Shown piece after piece: positions 36,091 to 45,015 of a stretch of 64,000 nt of DNA. The stretch comes from Paraburkholderia silviterrae (GTDB lineage Bacteria; Pseudomonadota; Gammaproteobacteria; Burkholderiales; Burkholderiaceae). The DNA lies in NCBI RefSeq assembly GCF_004353915.1, contig NZ_SMRP01000003.1:124001-188000 (forward strand), given 5' to 3'. The position numbers and the translations under genes were made by a program. How positions within the stretch are numbered: position 1 is the stretch's first letter; each line of letters begins with the position of its first letter. The notes beneath the pieces are model-generated. The model was not told the origin of the DNA and made no database searches. It worked only from the letters and a program-made list of their open reading frames with translations.

Positions 36091-36634
36091 GAATGTCGTC
36101 CTCCTTGTCCCGTGAGCGGCACTGGCGAGTCAGCGCGGCATTGTTGTGTTTTGTCGATCGCACCAGGCGGGACCCCACACACAGCTCGTCAACATGCGCG
36201 TTGATGTGGGTCCAGACATGGTGCGGTTAGCCGTGGGTGTGCGCATATTCTTGCGCGCTACCCGACTTTGCCCGTCAGAGTACACGTCCGACGCATGCGG
36301 CGCGCGGGGCTTTGCTAGAGGAAATCTTCGAGCGGCGCGGCTTTGAGCAGGATCCGGGCAGCGGCTCGACAGGCACGTTCGGGCTGCCTGGCGGCGCGAA
36401 GTGCGCGCAGATCAGCAAGCAGATCCGTGTGAGTGGCGCGCACGGAAGAGGGCACGCGAGCGCGACGGGAGATCGTGAGTGGAGAGCGTGGGGAGTAAGC
36501 GGGCAGGTCAAGCGGGGAGGTTAAGCGGGCAGACTAAGCGGCGAGGATGGGAGGGCAAGCTGGAAGTCCAGGCCTGCGCCCCGAACGAGCGGCGCAGGTT
36601 GCCGACGCGCCGCCCGTCCCGCGCGCCCATGCCG
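36091..36634. other. Gene-free region with 13-bp near-tandem repeats
   Basis: About 540 bp between the sterol-desaturase-like gene (promoter side) and the 3' end of dacB. No credible gene. Four near-identical 13-mers of the form YAAGCGGGCAGGT run head to tail at 36496-36547. A TTTGCC-rich portion near 36265 may hold the desaturase promoter. Confidence 0.5.
36496..36547 (+). repeat. Four 13-bp imperfect tandem repeats
   Basis: Units at 36496, 36509, 36522 and 36535 share AAGCGG and differ at one to four positions. Probably a slippage-derived spacer downstream of dacB. Confidence 0.7.
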
Positions 36635-38407
36635 TCAATGCGCGCCGCGCTGCTTCTTCACGGCCTTGCGCTCGGCGGCCTGGCTCGTCTTTTCCGCCTT
36701 CGTCACGTGGCCGGCTCGCGCCGCCTTCGGCGCGCGCTTCGGATGCGGGTCGACGTACACGGGTTTCTCCTCGGGCATGCCCTGGTAGACCCATTCGAGC
36801 AGCGCGTCATGCGCGGCGCGTGCGGCTTCGGCACGCGGGTCGTTGATGAGGCTCACGACGATCCAGCTCTCGCCGTGCTGCGAGGCCACATAGCCCGCGA
36901 TCGCGCGCACGTCGCGCAGCGTGCCAGTCTTGATGTGCGCGTTGCCGTCCACGCCCGCGTTGTTCAAGCGGTTGCGCATGGTGCCGTCCACGCCCGCGAT
37001 CGGCAGTGAGTCGATGAACGGCTGCGCCACCGGGCTCGCGTTGGCGGCTTGCAGCAGACTCGCGAGCGAGAGCGCGCTGATGTGCTCCTCGCGTGAGAGG
37101 CCGCAGCCGTTGTCGAGCACGAGCTCGGGCATGTTGAGGCCGCTCTTGCGCAGGAACGCCGTGACGGCAGTGGAGGCCTTCGCCGTGGTCGCGGGCGGCT
37201 TCTCCTCGACGGCGCCGAGCGTGAGGAACAGGTTGCGCGCCATCACGTTGTTGCTGAACTTGTTGATGTCGCGCACGACGTCCGCGAGCGGCGGGCTCTG
37301 ATGCACGCCCAGCAGACGCGCGCGCGGCGGCACGACGCCTTCGCGCGTCGTGCCCGCAAAGGTGCCGCCCGCTTGCTGCCAGAGCGCGAGGAAGCCGTCG
37401 GCGAAGAAGGTGCTGTGATCGACGGGCGCGGCCATGTTGAGCGTGCGGTCGCCGCAGCGCAACGCGTAGTTGCCCGCGAAGCTCGCCGTGACGATGCCGT
37501 TCGCGCCCGGCGTGACCTGCGGGCTCGGCAGCAGCCCGCCGCACTTGCCTGGGCGCTCGCGGATCTGGTTGTCGATCTGCCATTGCGCGACAGGCGGCAC
37601 CACGCCGATCGAGACGCCGTCGCGCGAGGGCGAGAACGTGAACGAGAGCGCCTTGAACGCGTACATCAGCGGATCGGGGCCGACGTTGTAGGGCGCGCTG
37701 TTGTCGCCGTCGAACGAGGGCAGGTCGCGTGTGGAGGCGTCGAACTCGCTCTTGTCGAGCACGAGCGAGCCTTCGATGCGCACGATGCCGGTCGCGCGGA
37801 TCTTCTGCACGAGATCGATCAGCTCCTCGGGGACGAGCTTCGGGTCGCCGGTGCCCTTGATGTAGAGGTTGCCGTGCAGCGTGCCGCTCGCGTCCACGTC
37901 GCCGTCGGTGTAGGCGCTGGTTTTCCAGCGGTAGTCGGGCCCTAGCATCGAGAGGCCGCTCCATGTGGTGACGAGCTTCATCGTCGAGGCGGGCATCATC
38001 GGCTGGCCCGCGTTGACGGCGACGCTCGGCTGGCGGTCGCCCACTTTTTCGATCACGACGCTCACCGACGAAAGCGGCACGTGCGCGCGCTCGAGCCCGG
38101 CCATCACGCTGGGCGGCAAGACGGTGCTGACGTTGACCGTGGGCACGCGCGCGCCTGCGGGCTGTGCGCAGGCCGGCGCGCCGGCAAAGGCCGCCGTGAG
38201 CGCCGCGCAGGCGAGCGCGAGCGCGAGGGGGCGCGGCGCACGGCGGCGGCGCGCGTCGACGCCGATGGTTGCGGCCGTGACGATGGCGGTCGGGGCGGCG
38301 GCCGAGATGGCGGTGGGGGGCTTTGCGGTGGCCACGGCCGCGCGCGCGGCGCGCGGTGTGTTCGGGCGGAACAGGGTACGAAGTCGGGACAGCGAAACAG
38401 GCGGCAT
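36635..38407 (-). CDS. dacB: D-alanyl-D-alanine carboxypeptidase/endopeptidase (PBP4)
   Basis: A 590-residue low-molecular-weight penicillin-binding protein. The three active-site motifs are SxxK in MMPASTMKLVTTW, SxN in NKFSNNVMARN and KTG in NAHIKTGTLRDV. It trims or cleaves peptidoglycan cross-links in the periplasm. The signal-like segment (LALALACAALTAAFAGAPACAQ) lies about 60 residues after ATG 38407, which is unusual and lacks a ribosome-binding site; GTG 38335 is an alternative start. The C-terminus is very basic (RAPKAARAGHVTKAEKTSQ). It is divergent from the two-component operon. Confidence 0.9.
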   Translation of the reverse strand: MPPVSLSRLRTLFRPNTPRAARAAVATAKPPTAISAAAPTAIVTAATIGVDARRRRAPRPLALALACAALTAAFAGAPACAQPAGARVPTVNVSTVLPPSVMAGLERAHVPLSSVSVVIEKVGDRQPSVAVNAGQPMMPASTMKLVTTWSGLSMLGPDYRWKTSAYTDGDVDASGTLHGNLYIKGTGDPKLVPEELIDLVQKIRATGIVRIEGSLVLDKSEFDASTRDLPSFDGDNSAPYNVGPDPLMYAFKALSFTFSPSRDGVSIGVVPPVAQWQIDNQIRERPGKCGGLLPSPQVTPGANGIVTASFAGNYALRCGDRTLNMAAPVDHSTFFADGFLALWQQAGGTFAGTTREGVVPPRARLLGVHQSPPLADVVRDINKFSNNVMARNLFLTLGAVEEKPPATTAKASTAVTAFLRKSGLNMPELVLDNGCGLSREEHISALSLASLLQAANASPVAQPFIDSLPIAGVDGTMRNRLNNAGVDGNAHIKTGTLRDVRAIAGYVASQHGESWIVVSLINDPRAEAARAAHDALLEWVYQGMPEEKPVYVDPHPKRAPKAARAGHVTKAEKTSQAAERKAVKKQRGAH

Positions 38408-38899
38408 GAAGAGCGTTGGACGAGGGCAGGCAATGCGGGGGCCGCGCGCGGCGCTGCTCGCCCGGGCGGGCTTTTCGCGAGTGTCGTGCGCGGACGCGGA
38501 AAACGGCTGGCGCGTGGCTTTCGCGATGCGCGCGTCGCCTTGCAGGCCAACCGGAGACAACTGAAAGGGCGCGTTCGCATCGCGGCGCCGCGCGCCGCAA
38601 AAGCGCACATTGTAAAGACCTCGCGTGGCGTGCGCGTATCGACGGCGAGAAATGTGGGAAAAGGTCGCGTCAGCGCACGGCGGGGCGCGTCCGTGCGCCA
38701 ACCGTTTGCACTTCGCCTGGACTTCGATTGCGCCTCGCTTGCACCTTGTTCGCACCTGCGCGCGCGGCCGCTCCAGCCTGGCGCGCGGCGCCTGGCGTCA
38801 GCCCGGACGCCGTGCGGCGCGTGTCGAGGCGCTAGAATGCAGCCATCGTCATTCACTTCAGGCGCGGCGCCGCGCGTGCCGCCTGGCCAATTCATTACG
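38408..38899. other. Divergent promoter region between dacB and the response regulator
   Basis: About 490 bp, GC-rich, with long stop-free frames that do not look like proteins. A TAGAAT -10-like site lies at 38833-38838, about 60 bp before the response regulator, without a clear -35. Confidence 0.4.
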
Positions 38900-39562
38900 A
38901 TGCGCATACTGCTAGTCGAAGATGACCGCATGATTGCCGAGGGCGTGCGCAAAGCGCTGCGCGGCGAAGGCTTCGCGGTCGACTGGGTCGAGGACGGCGA
39001 GGCCGCGCTCTCGGCCGCGAGCGGCGAATCCTACGATCTGATGCTGCTCGATCTCGGGTTGCCCAAGCGCGACGGCCTCGACGTGTTGCGCACCCTGCGC
39101 GCACGCAGCGTGGCGCTGCCCGTGCTGATCCTCACCGCGCGCGACGCGATCGCCGACCGCGTAAAGGGCCTCGACGCCGGCGCCGACGACTACCTGATCA
39201 AGCCCTTCGATCTCGACGAACTAGGCGCGCGCATGCGCGCTCTGATCCGCCGCCAGTCGGGCCGCAGCGATTCCACGATCCGCCACGGTTCGATCACGCT
39301 CGATCCCGCCTCGCACCAGGTGACCCAGGACGGCTCGCCCGTCGCGCTCTCCGCGCGCGAGTTCGCCTTGCTCGAGGCGCTGCTCGCGCGCCCCGGCGCG
39401 GTGCTCTCCAAGACCCAGCTCGAAGAAAAGATGTACGGCTGGGGCGAGGAGATCGGCAGCAACACGGTCGAGGTCTATATCCACGCGCTGCGCAAGAAGC
39501 TCGGCGCCGATCTGATCCGCAACGTGCGCGGCCTCGGCTACATGATCGCGAAAGACGCGTGA
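38900..39562 (+). CDS. OmpR/PhoB-type response regulator (QseB/PmrA-like)
   Basis: A 220-residue regulator. The receiver domain has the acidic pocket (LLVEDDRMI), the phospho-acceptor Asp in YDLMLLDLGLPKRDG, Thr in VLILTARD and Lys in DYLIKPFDLDELGARM. The winged-helix output domain includes VALSAREFALLEALLARPGAVLSKTQLEEKMY and NTVEVYIHALRKKLG, giving the QseB/PmrA/TctD pattern. It is followed 16 bp later by its sensor kinase. A CTTAA-N6-TTTAA box in the promoter of the downstream degP-like gene fits the recognition sequence of this subfamily. Confidence 0.93.
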   Translation: MRILLVEDDRMIAEGVRKALRGEGFAVDWVEDGEAALSAASGESYDLMLLDLGLPKRDGLDVLRTLRARSVALPVLILTARDAIADRVKGLDAGADDYLIKPFDLDELGARMRALIRRQSGRSDSTIRHGSITLDPASHQVTQDGSPVALSAREFALLEALLARPGAVLSKTQLEEKMYGWGEEIGSNTVEVYIHALRKKLGADLIRNVRGLGYMIAKDA

Positions 39563-39578
39563 GGACGAGCGCCGCCCG

Positions 39579-40880
39579 ATGAGTTCGATTCGCAGACAAC
39601 TGCTGTTCTGGCTGCTCGCGATCGTGGTCGCGGGCGTGAGCCTCGCGGGCTGGCTGATCTATCGCCAGGCGCTGGCCGAAGCCAACGAGCTGTTCGACTA
39701 CCAGTTGCAGGAGATTGCCGCAGCGCTGCCCTCCGAGCCGTTCAACGAGATCCTCAGCTCGCGCGACACCGGCACCGAAGGCATCGTCCTGCAGATCTGG
39801 AACCGCAATGGCGTGCTGATGTACTACTCGCATCCGCGTGCGCCGCTCGCGCCGCGCGCGGAGCTCGGCTTTTCGACCGAGCGCACCGACCGCGGCGACT
39901 GGCGCGTCTATGGCGCGATCGTCGGCGACAACGTCGTGCAGCTCGCGCAGCCGATGACGGTGCGCAACCGGCTCGCCGCGAACGTCGCGTTGCGCACGCT
40001 CTGGCCGCTGATCGTGTTGTTGCCGTTCCTCGGCCTGGCTGTATGGATGGTGGTGGGGCGGGGCCTGAAGCCGCTCTCGCGCGTCGCGCGCGCACTCGAC
40101 ACGCGCCACCCCGAGGCGCTCGAGCCGCTGCCCGAGCAGCGCCTGCCGCGCGAGGTCACGCCGCTCGTGCATGCGCTCAACGCGCTGCTCGAGCGCCTTG
40201 CCCAGGCGATCGATACGCAAAGGGCCTTCGTGGCCGACGCCGCGCACGAATTGCGCACGCCGCTTGCGGCCGTGCAGATTCAGGCGCAACTCGTTGCGCG
40301 CGCAAGGGATGACGAAACGCGGCGCGAGGCGATCGGCGACCTGCAGGCGGGCGTGACGCGCGCCACGCGCCTGGCTGAGCAGCTGCTCGCGCTCGCGCGC
40401 TCCGAGCCCGACGGTCACGCGCGCGCGCGAAGCGTCGACCTGCATGCGCTGCTCGATGATTGCGTGCTCAACTATGCGCCGCTCGCCCAGCAGCGCGGCG
40501 TGGACCTCGGCATCGAGGAGAGCGTCGACGCGCACGTGCACGGCGACGCCGACGCGCTGCGCGTGATGTTCAACAACCTGCTCGACAACGCGACGAAATA
40601 CACGCCTGCGGGCGGACGCGTGGACGTGAGGCTCATCGTGAACGACGGGCATCCGCTCGTGCGCATTGAGGACAGCGGACCGGGCATTCCCGTCGACGAG
40701 CGCCCGCGCGTATTCGACCGCTTCTATCGCGTGGGCGCGAATGCGAACCGCGCGCGCACGGATGTATCGGGAACGGGGCTCGGTCTTGCAATCGTGCGCC
40801 GCATCGCCGATCAGCACGATGCTACGATCACGCTCGGCGATTCGCCGGCGGGCGGCTTGCAGGTGGATGTGCGGTTTTGA
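39579..40880 (+). CDS. Sensor histidine kinase (QseC/PmrB-like)
   Basis: A 433-residue membrane kinase. The first transmembrane helix is LLFWLLAIVVAGVSLAGWLI; a periplasmic sensor of about 120 residues follows (FDYQLQEIAAALPSEPFNEI onward), and the second helix is near 141-160 (LWPLIVLLPFLGLAVWMVVG). A HAMP-like linker leads to the phospho-acceptor His in VADAAHELRTPLAAVQIQ and the ATP-binding N box NNLLDNATKYTP, G1 DSGPGIP and G2 GTGLGLAIVRRIA. It partners the response regulator immediately upstream. The signal is unknown; relatives sense cations, pH or antimicrobial peptides. Confidence 0.93.
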   Translation: MSSIRRQLLFWLLAIVVAGVSLAGWLIYRQALAEANELFDYQLQEIAAALPSEPFNEILSSRDTGTEGIVLQIWNRNGVLMYYSHPRAPLAPRAELGFSTERTDRGDWRVYGAIVGDNVVQLAQPMTVRNRLAANVALRTLWPLIVLLPFLGLAVWMVVGRGLKPLSRVARALDTRHPEALEPLPEQRLPREVTPLVHALNALLERLAQAIDTQRAFVADAAHELRTPLAAVQIQAQLVARARDDETRREAIGDLQAGVTRATRLAEQLLALARSEPDGHARARSVDLHALLDDCVLNYAPLAQQRGVDLGIEESVDAHVHGDADALRVMFNNLLDNATKYTPAGGRVDVRLIVNDGHPLVRIEDSGPGIPVDERPRVFDRFYRVGANANRARTDVSGTGLGLAIVRRIADQHDATITLGDSPAGGLQVDVRF

Positions 40881-41009
40881 GCGTTGCGTGCATCAAGGCT
40901 TCCTTTTTGCTTTCAATACGCGCGTGACGGGCGCGCCGCGGCCCTCGCGGCGCATCCCGAAAGCCCCCGCAAACGCCCTGCGCACGGGACTTTGCGGTTT
41001 GGTTCCCCG

Positions 41010-41062
41010 CTTAAGACTCCTTTAAGCGATAGCGCTTAACCTTCGTTACGTCGTGACAGTAT
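41010..41062 (+). promoter_or_regulatory. degP promoter with a PmrA/QseB-type box
   Basis: CTTAA (41010-41014), 6 nt, TTTAA (41021-41025) matches the YTTAA-N6-YTTAA pattern known for PmrA/QseB-type regulators; a third CTTAA is at 41035-41039. The third element (CTTAAC) with a CAGTAT at 41057-41062, 16 bp away, could serve as -35/-10. The site is 20-70 bp before the DegP-type gene and directly downstream of the two-component operon. Confidence 0.6.
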
Positions 41063-41081
41063 CCCGCGCAAGGAGTCCGCT

Positions 41082-42593
41082 ATGAATACCAAAGTCTTTA
41101 CCCGCAGTGCCGTGGCCATCGCCGTTGCCGTCGCTTTGTCGGCGGGCTACGTGGCCGGGCGCCGCGACGTGCCGCCGCCGCAGGTCATCACGCAGGCGCA
41201 GGCCGCCGCGCTGATGCCCGCCGAAGCCGCGGCCAAGACCGGCATTCCTGACTTCTCAGGCCTCGTCGAAACCTACGGCCCGGCGGTCGTCAACATCAGT
41301 GCGAAGCACGTGGTGAAGCAGACGGCCCTGCGCGGCGGTGGCGGCGGCGGTGCGCAGCAATTGCCGATCGATCCGAGCGATCCGTTCTACCAGTTCTTCA
41401 AGCACTTCTACGGCGGCATGCCCGGCATGGGCGGCGGCGACGGCGGCGGCATGCAGCCCGACACGCCGAGCACGAGCCTCGGCTCGGGCTTCATCATCAG
41501 CCCGGACGGCTACATCCTCACGAACGCGCACGTCGTGGACGGCGCGAACGTCGTGACCGTGAAGCTCACCGACAAGCGCGAATTCAAGGCCAAGGTCGTG
41601 GGCGCCGACAAGCAGTCCGACGTCGCGGTGCTCAAGATCGACGCGAAGGATCTGCCGACCGTGAAGATCGGCGACCCGCGCCAGAGCAAGGTCGGCCAGT
41701 GGGTGGTGGCGATCGGCTCGCCCTACGGCTTCGACAACACCGTGACCTCGGGCATCATCAGCGCGAAGTCGCGCTCGCTGCCCGACGAGAACTACACGCC
41801 GTTCATCCAGACCGATGTGCCGGTGAACCCCGGCAACTCGGGCGGCCCGCTCTTCAACCTGCAGGGCGAAGTGATCGGCATCAACTCGATGATCTACTCG
41901 CAGACGGGCGGCTTCCAGGGCCTTTCGTTCGCCATCCCGATCAATGAGGCGATGAAGGTCAAGGACGATCTCGTCAAGACCGGTCACGTGAACCGCGGGC
42001 GCCTCGGCGTCGCGGTGCAGTCGATGAACCAGACGCTCGCCGACTCGTTCGGCATGGACAAGCCGCGCGGCGCGCTGGTGAGCTCGGTGGATTCGAACGG
42101 CCCGGCCGCCAAGGCGGGCCTGAAGCCCGGCGACGTGATTCTTGCCGTGAACGGCGAGCAAGTGGGCGACTCGTCCGACCTGCCTTCGCTGATCGCGGGC
42201 ATGAAGCCGGGCACGAAGGCCGACATTCAGGTGTGGCGCGACAAGTCGACCAAGGACTTCTCGGCGACGATCGGCGCGCTCACCGACAGCAAGGTCGCCT
42301 CGAACGACACGCCGCAGTCGCAGATGCAGGGACGCCTGGGCGTCGCGGTGCGTCCGCTCACGCCGGAAGAGAAGAGCAACAGCTCGGTCGATCACGGCCT
42401 GCTCGTCGAACAGGCGGCCGGCGCGGCGGAAAACGCCGGCATCCAGCCCGGCGACGTGATCCTCGCCGTGAACGGCCGCCCGGTGACGAGCGCCGATCAG
42501 CTCAAGCAGATGATCGCGAAAGCGGGCAACAGCATCGCACTCCTGATCCAGCGCGACGACGCGCAGATCTTCGTGCCGGTCGATCTCGGCTGA
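41082..42593 (+). CDS. Do/DegP-family periplasmic serine protease
   Basis: A 503-residue HtrA-type protease/chaperone. An N-terminal signal anchor (RSAVAIAVAVALSAGYVAG) is followed by the trypsin-like domain with the triad His in YILTNAHVVDGA, Asp in KQSDVAVLKI and Ser in VNPGNSGGPLF. Two PDZ domains follow (GRLGVAVQSMNQ and GRLGVAVRPLTP). An extra Gly-rich loop (RGGGGGGAQQL, GMGGGDGGGM) sits before the catalytic domain. It degrades misfolded envelope proteins. AAGGAG precedes the ATG. Probably controlled by the upstream two-component system via the PmrA-like box. Could be called degP or mucD. Confidence 0.95.
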   Translation: MNTKVFTRSAVAIAVAVALSAGYVAGRRDVPPPQVITQAQAAALMPAEAAAKTGIPDFSGLVETYGPAVVNISAKHVVKQTALRGGGGGGAQQLPIDPSDPFYQFFKHFYGGMPGMGGGDGGGMQPDTPSTSLGSGFIISPDGYILTNAHVVDGANVVTVKLTDKREFKAKVVGADKQSDVAVLKIDAKDLPTVKIGDPRQSKVGQWVVAIGSPYGFDNTVTSGIISAKSRSLPDENYTPFIQTDVPVNPGNSGGPLFNLQGEVIGINSMIYSQTGGFQGLSFAIPINEAMKVKDDLVKTGHVNRGRLGVAVQSMNQTLADSFGMDKPRGALVSSVDSNGPAAKAGLKPGDVILAVNGEQVGDSSDLPSLIAGMKPGTKADIQVWRDKSTKDFSATIGALTDSKVASNDTPQSQMQGRLGVAVRPLTPEEKSNSSVDHGLLVEQAAGAAENAGIQPGDVILAVNGRPVTSADQLKQMIAKAGNSIALLIQRDDAQIFVPVDLG

Positions 42594-42622
42594 TCGAAGT
42601 CTCGAATCGCTCCAGCGGCCGA

Positions 42623-42650
42623 GGGCCTGTTATTAGCGGGAACAGGCCCT
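42623..42650 (+). terminator. Hairpin downstream of degP
   Basis: GGGCCTGTT/AACAGGCCC with a 9-nt loop, followed by TTGCTTCG. The weak T-tail makes it a secondary terminator at best. Confidence 0.5.
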
Positions 42651-42690
42651 TGCTTCGTTCGCATACCGGGATTTCCTGGCCGCTTTTTCA

Positions 42691-42731
42691 CTGCCGCCGT
42701 GGGCTTTGCGCCCCGGCGGCAGTTTTCTTTT
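42691..42731 (+). terminator. Strong terminator downstream of degP
   Basis: CTGCCGCC/GGCGGCAG stem with an internally structured loop (GGGC/GCCC), then TTTTCTTTT. Confidence 0.85.
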
Positions 42732-42766
42732 CTGCGGGATCTGCGGGATCTGCGGGATCTGCGGGG
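42731..42766 (+). repeat. 9-bp tandem repeat, four copies
   Basis: TCTGCGGGA repeated three times plus TCTGCGGGG, head to tail, in the gap upstream of the Gln-rich gene. Likely slippage-prone. Confidence 0.9.
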
Positions 42767-42862
42767 TCTTTTGGGTGCTGCTCTCGTCCGCTGTTGTCCG
42801 ATCAAACGGGCATGCGGTTTGCGCCGGTTGTATACCGAAGCAACTTGTAAGGAGCAGTCACG

Positions 42863-43588
42863 ATGAAGAGGTTCCGTAAAACGCGTCCCGTCGTTTCGAG
42901 CGTCGCGCTCGCGGCTACCCTGGCACTCGGTTTCGCGGCCGGCGCGGCAGCGCAGCAAGGCAGCGCGCCGGTGCAGCAAGGCGGCGTGCCGACGATGCAG
43001 CAGGGCGGCGCACCGGGGCAACAGGTGCCGCCGCAACCAGGCGGCGCGCCGGTACAGCAAGTGCCGATGCAGCAGCAAGGCGGCGCACCGGTACAGCAAG
43101 TACCGATGCAGCAGCAAGGCGGCGCACCGATGCAGCAAATGCCGATGCAGCAGCAAGGCGGCGCCAATGGCGCAATGAACGGCATGAATCCCACGAACGG
43201 CACGGTGGGCGGAACGTCCGCCGATAATTCGAGCGCCGGCAACACCAATGGCGGCGGCATGCCGCAAGTGCAGCAACAGGGCGGCGTCGAATTCGTGTCG
43301 GGCGGTGTTGGCCAGGACGAGTCGAAGGCGCTGCAGGCCGCGCGCTCGCAATGGCCGCTCTCGCTGCGCTTCACGGGCCGCAATGCCGAGTTCCTCGCCG
43401 ACGTGCATGTGCAGATCGTCGACGCCCACGGCGCAAGCGTGCTCGATGCGACCTCGCGCGGACCGTACATGCTCGTGCGCGTGCGCCCGGGGCGCTATAC
43501 CGTGCACGTGAGCCATAACGGCGTCGACAAGACCAGTGCTGTGACCGTTGGGTCGAACGGCAGCGCCCGCGCGTCCTTCGTCTGGTGA
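42863..43588 (+). CDS. Secreted Gln/Pro/Met-rich repeat protein
   Basis: A 241-residue protein. The signal peptide (VVSSVALAATLALGFAAGAAA) is followed by a low-complexity region with three nearly exact 13-residue repeats of GGAPVQQVPMQQQ and shorter relatives, then an Asn/Gly/Ser spacer. The C-terminal domain of about 95 residues (GGVEFVSGGVGQDESKALQA to GSARASFVW) contains the strands FLADVHVQIVDAHG and PGRYTVHVSHNG, resembling a carboxypeptidase-regulatory-like or surface beta-sandwich domain. It may be an envelope-associated structural or adhesin-like protein. AAGGAG precedes the ATG. Function not known. Confidence 0.75.
   Translation: MKRFRKTRPVVSSVALAATLALGFAAGAAAQQGSAPVQQGGVPTMQQGGAPGQQVPPQPGGAPVQQVPMQQQGGAPVQQVPMQQQGGAPMQQMPMQQQGGANGAMNGMNPTNGTVGGTSADNSSAGNTNGGGMPQVQQQGGVEFVSGGVGQDESKALQAARSQWPLSLRFTGRNAEFLADVHVQIVDAHGASVLDATSRGPYMLVRVRPGRYTVHVSHNGVDKTSAVTVGSNGSARASFVW
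43040..43156 (+). repeat. Three 39-bp in-frame tandem repeats
   Basis: Units at 43040, 43079 and 43118, each encoding GGAP-VQQ-VPMQQQ or a close variant. In-frame copy changes would lengthen or shorten the Gln-rich region. Confidence 0.9.
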
Positions 43589-43647
43589 GCCCGGGCGGCG
43601 CGCGGCGTTTCGAATTCGCGCAAGCCGCCAGAGTTTCGCCGATAATG

Positions 43648-43676
43648 AAGCCACGGGGCTGCCGTGGCTTTTTTTG
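43648..43676 (+). terminator. Rho-independent terminator after the Gln-rich gene
   Basis: AAGCCACGG/CCGTGGCTT stem with a 5-nt loop followed by TTTTT. Confidence 0.85.
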
Positions 43677-43710
43677 AGCGCGGCGGCGCCCATCGATCAG
43701 GGAGCAGACT

Positions 43711-44076
43711 ATGGCGGTCGAACCGGATGCCGGCCATCGCATCGACATTGTCGTGAACCGTCACCGCGTGCGCGTGATCCACGGCGGCATCACCATCGCC
43801 GACACGCTCGCGGCGCTCACGCTCATCGAAACCGGCAATCCCGACGTCTTTTATTTCCCGCGCGCCGACGTGAACATGGCGCGGCTCGAACGCTCCGCGC
43901 GCATAGAGGCGTGCCCGCACAAGGGCGAGGCGTCTTACTACCACCTGCACACCGAGGACGGCCGCATCGAGGACGTGGCCTGGAGCTACGAGGCGCCGCT
44001 CGATGCCGTGCGCGGCATCAAGGGCTATCTGGCGTTCCACTTCGGGCTCGTGGACCGCATCGATCAGACCTCCTGA
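43711..44076 (+). CDS. DUF427 family protein
   Basis: A 121-residue protein matching DUF427: VRVIHGGITIADTLAAL near residue 20, VFYFPRADVNMARLE, CPHKGEASYYHL and VAWSYEAPLDAVRGIKGYLAFH. These are the usual conserved blocks, including the CPxKG motif and the final FH. AGGGAG precedes the ATG. Biochemical function of the family is not established. Alone between two terminator-like regions. Confidence 0.9.
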   Translation: MAVEPDAGHRIDIVVNRHRVRVIHGGITIADTLAALTLIETGNPDVFYFPRADVNMARLERSARIEACPHKGEASYYHLHTEDGRIEDVAWSYEAPLDAVRGIKGYLAFHFGLVDRIDQTS

Positions 44077-44274
44077 GCGCCTCGGCCCGCGTGCCGGGGC
44101 AGGAGCGCGCCCGGCCCCCGGCTCGCTGCTCGCCCGGCATCGCGCGGCAGCCTCAAGAACCGAAATTGACAGCCGATAGATGTGCTGACGTACCGAACGA
44201 ACCGAACGACCCGGGCAAACTGAGTCACCTGAGCGACGCAATCGAACTTCTCGAACTGCCACCGGGGAGCTGCC

Positions 44275-45003
44275 ATGGAACTGAACGACGCGTTGAGGAT
44301 TCCGCTTGAGCCGTCTGCCGTCTGGCAGGCGCTGCAGGACGCCACGCTCGTGCGCGCGAGTCTGGAGCATTGCGAGTCGTTCCGGCGGCTCGGCGCCGGC
44401 GAATACGCGCTCACGCTCACCGTGCCGCTCGGGCCGCTGCGCGCGCGCTACGAAGTGCGCGCTCACATCGCCAGCGATGTCGCGACGGTGCCGCTCACGC
44501 CGCGCCGCGTGCTGAGCTTTCGCGCGCGTGCCGATGGCATCGGCTCGCTGCGCGGCCAGATCGACGTGGCGCTGCGCGAGGAGGAGCCCGTGGGGGCGGG
44601 CGAGGGCGCGAGCACGCGCATCGACTATTCGGTTTGGGCCACGCTGACCGGGCCGCTGGGCGAGTTGCCGCCGCGCCAGATCGAAAACGCCCTGCACGAG
44701 CTCGCCGACGAGTTCTTCACCGAGTTTTGCGCCGTAGTGGCGGCCAAGCACGGGCAGGCGCCGAACCGCGTGCGCGGGGACACGCCGCGGCGCCAGCATG
44801 TGTTTCTGCGGCCCATCAATCTCGCGGCGGTCGCGCGGCGCGCGCATCTGCTCCCGCATGCGGGCGGCACGCTGTCGGGCCGCGCCGCAAGCACGCTGCA
44901 TCACGAACCCGCGCCGCACGCCATGCCGAGCTGGGCTTGGGCCGCGATGATCTTCTTCGTCGCCCTGCTGTTTTACGTGGCGCGGCACTTCGCGGAAGGC
45001 TGA
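44275..45003 (+). CDS. CoxG/SRPBCC-like protein with C-terminal membrane anchor
   Basis: A 242-residue protein. The N-terminal 145 residues form a START-like (SRPBCC) domain of the CoxG type: LRIPLEPSAVWQALQDATLVRASLEHCESFRR, then VPLGPLRARYEVRAH, then RIDYSVWATLTGPLGELPPRQIENALHELADEFF. A polar linker leads to a single hydrophobic helix (SWAWAAMIFFVALLFYVARHF) at the extreme C-terminus, giving a tail-anchored protein. CoxG proteins are linked to assembly or anchoring of molybdenum hydroxylases, but no such genes are adjacent here. Confidence 0.85.
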   Translation: MELNDALRIPLEPSAVWQALQDATLVRASLEHCESFRRLGAGEYALTLTVPLGPLRARYEVRAHIASDVATVPLTPRRVLSFRARADGIGSLRGQIDVALREEEPVGAGEGASTRIDYSVWATLTGPLGELPPRQIENALHELADEFFTEFCAVVAAKHGQAPNRVRGDTPRRQHVFLRPINLAAVARRAHLLPHAGGTLSGRAASTLHHEPAPHAMPSWAWAAMIFFVALLFYVARHFAEG

Positions 45004-45015
45004 GTCCGCGCGCAA

